A stretch of DNA of 64,000 nucleotides. Source: Candidatus Rhodoferax odensensis (GTDB taxonomy: Bacteria > Pseudomonadota > Gammaproteobacteria > Burkholderiales > Burkholderiaceae_C). Positions within the stretch are counted from its first letter, which is position 1, and each line of letters opens with the position of its first letter. Location: positions 6,127 to 70,126 of the forward strand of contig JADKDJ010000018.1 in the NCBI GenBank assembly GCA_016718405.1, read 5' to 3'. Shown here in pieces: positions 56,771 through 64,000 of this stretch. The position numbers were made by a program, and so were the translations under genes. The notes beneath the pieces are model-generated. The model was given only the letters and a program-made list of their open reading frames with translations, did no database searches and was not told the DNA's origin.

Positions 56771-59353
56771 ATGAAGCTCTTCATAAGTAACGACGATTTG
56801 GCGGTGCTGGAGGCCCAGCTGGCTGCGCTTCATGGCGCGGCCCAGCTGTCTGCGCGGGTCGAACTGGCCTGGCATCTGCGCCAGCGCGACAGCACGCGGG
56901 CGCTGACCCTGGTCGAGCAGTGCCAAACCGAGCTCGAGTCGGCCGACATGTCCGAGGTCGAGCAGCGGCGGCTGAGCGCCCGCTTGGACTTGATCCGCAG
57001 CGAAGTGGCCTTGTTGCTGGCCAATGCACCACAGGCGCTGCAGCACTTGCAGCGCGCAACCGAGCGGTTCGATCCGCTGTGCGATCTGGTGGGTCAGGGA
57101 GATGCCTACTGGCTGCGAGCCTCGATCGCGCTGGACCGCGGTCCGCCGGAGTTGGTGGACGCCAGCCTGCAGGCCGCACTGGACCACTATCGCGGCGCTG
57201 ACGACTCAGCGCGGGTTGAGCTGTGTCAGGCGCGTCGACTCATCTACGCTTCGTTTCGCGACCCGGTGGCGGCGCTGTCGGTGTTGCAGCGTCAGTTTCC
57301 CGAAACGCGCACGAGTCCAGCCGCTCTCACCGACTTTGCTGGCCGCCGCGCGAGGAAACGCGGCATTGTTGACCAACGACCCGGCTGCGTCGGTCGGTTA
57401 CTACCTGGCTTCCTATCACGCTGGCCTTGACAGTGGTCAGCTGCGTCAAGGCTTGGTATCGGTGACCAACGCGGTCGAGTCGCTGGCGGGGCTGGGCGAT
57501 CTGGATACCGCCATGGCTCTAAGCGAGACGGCCCTGTCGCAAGCGCGTGCCACCGGCTGGCCCAGCGTGATTGGCTTGTCGCTGTACCAGCTCGGCGACG
57601 TGATGCGCTTATTGGCGCGTTATGACGAAGCGCGGGGTTATCTGCTCGAGTCGCTGGAGATGATGCGCGCCGTGGCCGGCACCCGTAACTACGAGCAGGT
57701 GGTGGGCTGCCTGGGCCAACTGGCGCTGGACCAGGGCGACGCCACGCAGGCGCTGGATTGGTTCAGCGAATTCGAGCAACATGTCAGCAGGCACGGCGAG
57801 CCCGATTCCCTGATCAAGGCGCTGCGCGGGCAGGCCAGTGCGCTGATGTCCTTGGGTCGTAGTGTGCAGGCCTGCGCCAAGGCGCAGGCGGCGCTGGTTC
57901 TGGCGCGCCAAAGCGGCCAGGTTGACGGTCAGATTCAAGCCCTGCGCGTGTTGGCCAAGTTGACACGGCTCTGGCCGAGGCCGGGCAGTCCGAGGCGGCG
58001 GGCACGGCCTTGGAGTACTTGCGGCACGCCCTGAAGCTGGCCGCAGGCGGAGCGGCTACGCCCCGTCGCCCGATTTTCTTAACGAGGTGGCCGCCGCGAA
58101 CGCTTTGTGCGGGGATTTCAAGCGGCTTACGCGCAGCGTCTGGCGGCCGAGGCGGCGGTCAACAAAATGCGCAGTCAGGATGCGCAAAAGCGCGCCTGGT
58201 CGCTGCAGATTCGCCAACAGCTGGACCACGCCAAGGCTGAGACCGAGCACCACCGCCAGCTCGCTGAGTCCTTGGCCCAGACCACCGCCACCCTGGAAAC
58301 GCTGGGCACGATTGGGCGCGAAATCACCGCCAGTCTGGACGCCCAAGCCGTATTTGGCGCACTGCGCCGCCATGTGCACGAACTGCTCGACGCCAGTTTC
58401 TTTGCCGTCTACCTGCTGGATGCGCAAGGCGATGCGCTGACGCTGGCGATCGGTGTCGAATTGGGTGTGGAACTGGCGACCCGCAGCGTGGCGCTGAACC
58501 ATCCGACCTCGAAAATCGCGCTGTGCGCGCGCACGCGTCAGGAGCAGGTGTTTGACCTGCCGCCCGGCGTGGACGATCCGAATCGTATTCCCGGCACGCT
58601 GGCCACGCTGAGTTTGCTGTATGCCCCATTGATGCTGGCTGATCGGTTGTTGGGGGTAATGACGATTCAATCCCCCACTGCGCGCGCCTACGGCGCCCGC
58701 GAGCGCTCTATTTTTCGTACCTTGTGTGCCTACGGCGCGATCGCACTGGACAACGCGGCCGCTTACGCCGCTGCGGGCGCCGCGCAACAACGCGCCGACG
58801 CCGCTCTGCAGGAGTTGCGTCAGGCGCAGACGCTGTTGATCGGGCAGAACCAGCAGCTCGAACGCCTGGCGGTGACCGATCAGCTCACCGGTTTGTTCAA
58901 CCGCCTGCGGTTGGACCAGACCCTGGAGCAAGAGCGCGTACGCAGCGAGCGTTATGGCACCCATTTTTGTGTGCTGCTGCTCGATGTCGACCACTTCAAG
59001 TCGGTCAACGATCGTTATGGGCATCAGATGGGCGACCAGGTGCTGACCGGCATTGCCCGGCTGCTGAGCGAGCACACCCGCGAGGTCGACGTCGTCGGAC
59101 GGTGGGGCGGCGAGGAATTCCTGATCATCTGCACCGAGACGCTTGAGCCCGCCATGCAGTTGGCCGAAAAGCTGCGCCGCGCGGTGCAGTCGCACGTGTT
59201 GCGCTGGTGGGGCAGAAGTCGGCCAGCATCGGTGTGGCCATGTTTCGCGCCGGTGAAACGGTAACGGACACGCTCGCCCGCGCCGATGCCGCCCCTGTAC
59301 CGCGCCAAGGAGTCCGGCCGCAATCGGGTGTGGTGGCCGAGTTGGCGCTGTGA
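56771..59353 (+). CDS. TPR-GAF-GGDEF diguanylate cyclase (frameshifted)
   Basis: This is a soluble signalling protein of about 860 aa. The first half is TPR-like helices (MKLFISNDDLAVLEAQLAAL, SVTNAVESLAGLGDLDTAMA, LSLYQLGDVMRLLARYDEAR, CLGQLALDQGDATQALDWFS). A coiled coil (RQQLDHAKAETEHHRQLAES) and a GAF domain (LDAQAVFGALRRHVHELLDA to SIFRTLCAYGAIALDNAAAY) follow. The GGDEF domain has DQLTGLFNRLRLDQTLEQER, LLLDVDHFKSVNDRYGHQMG and active site RWGGEEFLII. After a late frameshift it ends KESGRNRV..AELAL, TGA at 59351-59353. ATG 56771 is chosen; a GTG at 56762 is possible. Breaks lie near 57340, 57960-58085 and 59205-59295. Confidence 0.88.
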
Positions 59354-59439
59354 TTACGCGCGCCCTGCGCCGATCGGCTTTGCGCGTGTGCGATGTGGCA
59401 AGAACCTGAAACCGAGACCATACTGTCCCGGCACACCAT

Positions 59440-59640
59440 ACCCTGACGGAGCACAAGGGGAGTTGTTGATTGACAACGAGTTGGACAGAGGCGATCAAGG
59501 AAGTGCTCAACAATTTGATTCAATACTGTCAGACCCACTTGCGATGAGGAGGCAATCATGGCGCGCTGAAGGCTATGTGGTCCCGGAGAGTCACCGAGAA
59601 GCTGGTGGAGGAGACGCGTTGAAAAAATACCATGCTCGAA
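59440..59640 (+). pseudogene. Degraded hemerythrin-like segment
   Basis: Between the two GGDEF genes, the plus strand contains, spread over three frames, ELLIDNELD, then AIKEVLNNLIQYCQTHLR, DEEAIMAR, VVPESHREA and EKLVEETR. Joined together these resemble the middle of a bacterial hemerythrin (H-F-x-D-E-E-x-x-M and H-x-x-x-H-x-x-x-V patterns). No start codon or intact frame is present. It could be a relic of a hemerythrin gene or a complete small gene broken by several sequence errors. The opposite strand is occupied only by the non-conserved run-on of the neighbouring gene. Confidence 0.5.
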
Positions 59641-59735
59641 CACGACCTGGAACAGTTCCCAAACACTGGCTGGTCGATCACATCGCAGCCGCTCGGACTC
59701 TGGTGCCAAAGACGCGCGGCCGTCGGTTTGAGCTT

Positions 59736-60882
59736 TCACTGGGCGACCCCTGCATGCACACTGATTGCGACCCTGTTTCTTGGCCTGGTACAAGGCTTGA
59801 TCGGCTGCCGCGACCAGGCGATCCGCTGACGAGACCCGAGGTGGATTCATGGACGCCACGCCGATGCTTACCGTGACATAGGCCGCGGTGTCGGAGCCGG
59901 CGTGCGGAATCTTCAACTTGGACACCGCGGCGCAAATGTCCTGGGCCACCTGGTAGCTTCCCTCGACGTGGGTGTCAGGCAGCACCACCACCAGCTCTTC
60001 CCCGCCGTAGCGCGCCAGCAAGTCGGTCGAGCGCGCCAACACGTTTGACGTCGCTTTGGCAACAGATCGAAGACATGCGTCGCCAGCTTGGTGGCCGTAA
60101 GTGTCGTTGTAACGCTTGAAGTGGTCCACGTCGATCATGAGCAGGCCGACGGGTTGTTGGGAACGGATGGCGCGCAACCACTCTTCCTCCAACCGCTGGT
60201 CGAAGTACTTGCGGTTGGCGATGTTGAGCAGGCCGTCCGTGTGTGAGTACACCTCCAGCTTGTGGTTGGCCTGCACCAGTGCGTGGTTGGTCTGCTCCAG
60301 CTCGAAAGTGCGCTGCAGCACGCGCTGCTCGAGTTCACGGTTTACGGTGCTGAGTTCGAGGTTCAGTTTGGACAGCACTTTGTAGATGGCGCCCATGGCC
60401 TTGATCATGGCGTCGGTGCTCTTGTCGATCGGGCGTGTCTCGGCTTCGTAGGCCTGTTCGGCCGATTCGCCGGCCTCAATGCGGCGCATTTGGCGGGCCA
60501 TCAGTTGGTCGATACCGAGAATGTGCAGACCCAGCCATGATGTCAGGAAGGTTAAAAACACTTCTGCCGGGTGGCTCAGGGTTTCCTTGGCGCCCCACAT
60601 GGCGTTGAGCTGTTCAAGGAAGGTGTGATGTAAGTCCTGCTGCTGCGTGACGTGTCGGTCGTCCACGCCGATGCGCCTCATCAGGGCCTCTTCCTCGCTG
60701 AAGTGGTGCTCGGCATAGGCCACCAGTTTCTGAAACACCAGGTAGGCCTGGGCTTCGTCGATTTCGTGTCCGCTGGCCAGGGTGTCACTGAGTTCGTTAA
60801 ACAGGTCCACCAGACCGTGGTGTTGGTGGTCCACACTGTCAATGCCGGTGGTGAAATCGGGTCCCCAGACGAATGTTTCCAT
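59736..60882 (-). CDS. Hemerythrin-GGDEF protein (oxygen/redox-linked diguanylate cyclase candidate)
   Basis: The N-terminal hemerythrin-like domain (about 1-130) has the di-iron ligand pattern: DSVDHQHHGLVDLFNEL, YAEHHFSEEEALMRR, HHTFLEQL and LGLHILGIDQLMA. Such domains bind oxygen and can control cyclic-di-GMP synthesis. A coiled coil (VNRELEQRVLQRTFELEQT) leads to the GGDEF domain (DGLLNIANRKYFDQRLEEEW, LMIDVDHFKRYNDTYGHQAG, active-site RYGGEELVVVLP). The conserved part ends AADQALYQAKKQGRN. The unbroken frame runs on to 59125, antisense to the neighbouring GGDEF gene, with no recognisable protein in that tail. A 1-nt correction near 59768 would give a stop at 59736, which I prefer. Confidence 0.87.
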
Positions 60883-60960
60883 GTTGCTCCAGTCAGTTGA
60901 GGACAGAGCGTCGCGGCGCGCCGGTCAGTCCCGCAAAGTTTCGCTGTGGGCGGCCTCGCT

Positions 60961-61704
60961 TCAGTGCGCGCGTAGGCCAGGTGAAAAGCTCTTGACGCCC
61001 TTGAACTTGGCTATCTCGGTTGCCAGGTCCGACACCAGCACCATCTGGTGGCGGTTGCGTGCCACGGCAATGAAGCGCCACTCCTGTTCGCCCTGGTCCA
61101 GCGCGATCGTGATGGTGCCCCCGGCGATGTCAAAACCACGCTCGCTGGCCATGGCGCGCAGGGCCGGCTCCTGCGGTTGGTAGCCGGCATCAAAACGCAG
61201 CGTCATCGCCACCGCCTGGCGCGAGGGTAGCCAGGCCTCCAGCTTGGACATCCAGACCATCGAGATGGTGCTCAGCACTGCCAGCGACATCGCCGCGCCA
61301 GCAAAGCCTACGCCGACCAGAATGCCGATGGCTGAGGTAGCCCATAGCGAGGCGGCGGTGGTCAGCCCGCTGATGCTGAAGCCCTCTTTCATGATGACGC
61401 CGGCGCACAAGAAGCCGATGCCGGTGACGATGCCCTGTATCACGCGCGTCAGGTCGCCAATGGTGGCCATGTGCGCGCTGGCGCCAAACCAGTAGTGCGA
61501 GTAGCCGCTGATGACGGTCAGCGCAGCCGAGGCCATACACACCAGCCCGTAAGTGCGCATGCCTGCCGCGCGGCCATGGTAGGAGCGCTCGTAGCCCACC
61601 ATCAGCCCCAGCGCCAGGGCGCCCACCAGGTTGAAGAACACAATGATGTTGGTCTGAATCACAGGGACCGACCAAAACGAGGCGAGAACATCGAAGGAGA
61701 GCAT
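60961..61704 (-). CDS. MgtC/SapB family membrane protein
   Basis: This is a 247-aa protein with an N-terminal MgtC membrane domain and a cytoplasmic C-terminal domain. Segments are TNIIVFFNLVGALALGLMVG followed by YERSYHGRAAGMRTYGLVCM (the family E-R and R-T-Y region), VIQGIVTGIGFLCAGVIMKE, GLTTAASLWATSAIGILVGV and AGAAMSLAVLSTISMVWMSK. The C-terminal part (AMTLRFDAGYQPQEPALRAM to FIAVARNRHQMVLVSDLATE) looks like an ACT-type regulatory domain. MgtC-like proteins affect magnesium, ATPase and cellulose regulation. The exact role here is unknown. The 78-nt gap to the hemerythrin gene holds nothing clear. Confidence 0.92.
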   Translation of the reverse strand: MLSFDVLASFWSVPVIQTNIIVFFNLVGALALGLMVGYERSYHGRAAGMRTYGLVCMASAALTVISGYSHYWFGASAHMATIGDLTRVIQGIVTGIGFLCAGVIMKEGFSISGLTTAASLWATSAIGILVGVGFAGAAMSLAVLSTISMVWMSKLEAWLPSRQAVAMTLRFDAGYQPQEPALRAMASERGFDIAGGTITIALDQGEQEWRFIAVARNRHQMVLVSDLATEIAKFKGVKSFSPGLRAH

Positions 61705-61839
61705 GTCTGCACAATAGCCCAGCGTTGATAGGCCTGGGCTTGGGACTATCCCTCATGCCAGCCGTCGTGTGCCGGGCGTCCTGGCGGGCCCAGCGCAGAG
61801 CCCTTGCGGTGCGTGCTGATACAGGCCAAACCGTACACT

Positions 61840-64000
61840 ACTCACCCAATCCCCGCCTTTGCCCGCGTTTCTTGTCGTTTTGCCTGTCTTTGGCACGGCC
61901 AAGTTCCTGCCCACCAGCCGCGCCGAGATGGATGCCCTGGGCTGGGATAGCTGCGACATCATCATCGTCACGGGCGACGCCTATGTGGACCACCCCAGCT
62001 TTGGTGCATGGCGGTGATCGGGCGCCTGCTCGAAGCGCAGGGCTTTCGGGTCGGCATGATCGCCCAGCCCGATTGGCACAGCGCCGAGCCGTTCAGGTGC
62101 TGGGTAAGCCGAATCTGTTCTTTGGCGTGACGGCGGGCAACATGGATTCCATGATCAACCGGTACACGGCCGACCGCAAGATCCGCTGTGACGACGCCTA
62201 CACCCCTGGCGGCGAGGCCGGCAAGCGGCCCGACCGCAGCGCTGGTCTATTCGCAGCGCTGCCGCGAGGCCTACAAAGGACGTGCCCATCGTGCTGGGTG
62301 GCATCGAGGGGTCTCTCAGGCGCATCGCCCACTACGATTACTGGTCCGACAAGGTGCGCCGCTCGGTGCTGGTGGACGCCAAATGCGACCTGCTGCTGTA
62401 CGGCAACGCCGACCGCGCCATTGTGGAGATTGCGCACCGGCTGGCGGCGCGCGAGCCGGTGGAACGTATCACCGATGTGCGTGGCACCGCCTTCATGCGC
62501 CGCCGGGCGACCCCAGTGCCGAGGGCTGGTTCGAAATCGACTCCACCAGCGTGGACACGCCGGGCCGGGTCGAGGCCATCGTCAACCCTTACCAGACCAC
62601 TTCGGAGCAGGCGCAATCCCAGGGGTCGAGCTGCGCCAAGGAGGAGGGCAGTGGCGCTGTGGTGGCGCCTGGCGTCAAGCCACTGACCTTCGTGCCCAAT
62701 CCGGCTTTGACCCAACGTATCAGCGTGCCACCACGCGAGCGCTCGGTGATTCGTATTCCGTCCTACGAGCAGGTCAAGAGTGACCCGGTGCTGTATGCCC
62801 ACGCCAACCGCGTGATGCACCTGAAACCAACCCCGGCAATGCGCGCGCCATGGTGCAGGCGCATGGCGAGCGCGACGTGTGGCTCAATCCGCCACCGATT
62901 CCGCTGACCACGGCCGAGATGGACTACGTGTTCGACTTGCCGTTTGCGCGCTCGCCGCACCCCGCCTATGCCGACGAGAACGGCAGCCATGACAAGGCCA
63001 CCAAGATTCCGGCTTGGGAGATGATTCGTTCCTCGATCAACATCATGCGCGGCTGTTATGGGGATGCACCTTCTGTTCGATCACCGAGCACGAAGGACGC
63101 ATCATCCAGAGCCGCTCGGAAGACTCGGTGATCCGCGAGATCGAGGAAATGCGCGACAAGGTGAAGGGGGCTTCACCGGCACCATCTCCGACCTGGGCGG
63201 CCCCACCGCCAACATGTACCGCACGGGTTGTCGCACCCGTGAGATCGAGGCCGCCTGCCGCAAGCCCAGTTGCGTCTACCCGGGCATCTGCCAGAACCTG
63301 ATCACCGACCACGGCCCGCTGATCAAGATTTACCGGCGTGCCCGTGCGCTCAAGGGCGTCAAGAAAATTCTCATCAGTTCCGGTGTGCGCTACGACCTGG
63401 CGATCCAGTCGCCCGAGTACGTCAGGAACTGGTCACCACGTCGGCGGCTACCTCAAGATCGCCCCGAGCATACCGAGCAGGGTCCACTGACCAAGATGAT
63501 GGAAGCCGGGCATCGGCTCCTACGACAGCTTCAAGCAGATGTTCGAGAAGTACAGCCTGGAGGCGGGCAAGAAGCAGTTTCTGGTGCCGTACTTCATCGC
63601 CGCCCATCCGGGCACCAGCGACGAAGACATGATGAACTTGGCCGTCTGGCTCAAGAAGAACGGCTTCCGTGCCGACCAGGTGCAGACCTTTACCCGTCGC
63701 CCATGGCCTCGGCCACGGCGATGTACCACAGCAACAAGAACCCGCTGCGCAAGGTCACGCGCGACAGCGAAACGGTGGATATCGTGCGCGGCGACAAGCG
63801 CCGCCGCCTGCACAAAGCCTTTTTGCGCTACCACGACCCCAACAACTGGCCGCTGCTGCGCGAGGCGCTCAAGGCCATGGGCCGTGCCGACCTGATTGGC
63901 AACGGCAAGCACCACCTGATTCCGACCTACCAGCCGCTAGACCGATGGCAGCTACAGCAGCGCGCAAGAAGAACTCCACCATCATCACCATTCCCACCAT
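61840..64000 (+). CDS. YgiQ family radical SAM protein (frameshifted, cut by window end)
   Basis: This is a radical SAM enzyme of the UPF0313/YgiQ family, whose substrate is unknown. Pieces in order are RAEMDALGWDSCDIIIVTGD with AYVDHPSFG (B12-binding-like N part), LGKPNLFFGVTAGNMDSMIN with RYTADRKIR, VPIVLGGIEGSLRRIAHYDY, YEQVKSDPVLYAHANRVMHL and VWLNPPPIPLTTAEMDYVFD. The cluster region is SINIMRGCYGGCTFCSITEH (with one indel), then FIAAHPGTSDEDMMNLAVWL, RKVTRDSE and LHKAFLRYHDPNNWPLLREA. The C-terminal basic tail runs off at 64000. The start is not clear because of indels before about 61900. At least eight breaks, probably errors. Confidence 0.88.

Noticed and set aside
58056..59513. A 485-codon open frame antisense to the GAF-GGDEF gene
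   Set aside because: Its product has no recognisable features, whereas the opposite strand shows GAF and GGDEF motifs in order.

Overview
The window is high-GC bacterial chromosome, most likely from a betaproteobacterium of the Comamonadaceae (Rhodoferax/Polaromonas-like). This is inferred from protein sequence character and from conserved gene neighbourhoods: trxA-rho, dnaX-ybaB-recR, mltD-gloB-yafS-rnhA, AddAB-type nuclease genes divergent from trxA, and moaA-mobA-moeA. No phage, plasmid, rRNA, tRNA or CRISPR locus was seen. Sequence quality is uneven. Genes in about 1-16 kb and 57-64 kb carry many 1-nt indels, often homopolymer length changes, even in essential genes such as rho and trxA. 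The middle is nearly clean. I treat most of those breaks as sequence error and give each such gene as one feature with approximate ends.

Layout. 0-11 kb: rho and trxA (minus), an AddB/AddA-like helicase-nuclease pair, an HD-GYP phosphodiesterase, a TIGR03862-type flavoprotein and an unknown protein. 11-14 kb: an acyltransferase-3 membrane protein and a TerC protein preceded by a yybP-ykoY manganese riboswitch, with two copies of a palindromic repeat. 14-23 kb: a MacAB-like ABC export operon (adaptor, ATPase, two permeases) interrupted between ATPase and permeases by a single-chain MmeI-like restriction-modification gene and a VapBC-like pair. The RM gene carries an in-frame REP-like palindrome. 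23-26 kb: a DctP/Q/M TRAP transporter with a palindromic operator candidate. 26-31 kb: a 7TM-DISM diguanylate cyclase, a small periplasmic protein, the 4.5S (SRP) RNA gene and a chemoreceptor interrupted by one TGA codon.

30-38 kb: dnaX (with a nine-A slippage site), ybaB and recR, an orphan Tat-exported binding protein, then mltD, gloB, a YafS-like methyltransferase and rnhA. 38-43 kb: an RND efflux adaptor and pump. 43-46 kb: molybdenum cofactor genes moeA, mobA and moaA. 46-52 kb: a tightly packed TonB receptor, periplasmic binding protein and hybrid histidine kinase operon, convergent with a LuxR-type response regulator. This is a candidate envelope-spanning sensing system. 52-57 kb: an SDR dehydrogenase, two PlsC-like acyltransferases and a polar amino acid ABC importer without its ATPase. 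57-64 kb: a TPR-GAF-GGDEF protein, a degraded hemerythrin segment, a hemerythrin-GGDEF protein, an MgtC/SapB protein and a YgiQ radical SAM protein cut by the window end.

Recurring themes are cyclic-di-GMP signalling (three GGDEF proteins and one HD-GYP), envelope transport and envelope sensing. The most unusual local structures are the RM/toxin-antitoxin island inside an export operon with its in-frame palindrome, and the TonB/binding-protein/kinase operon.
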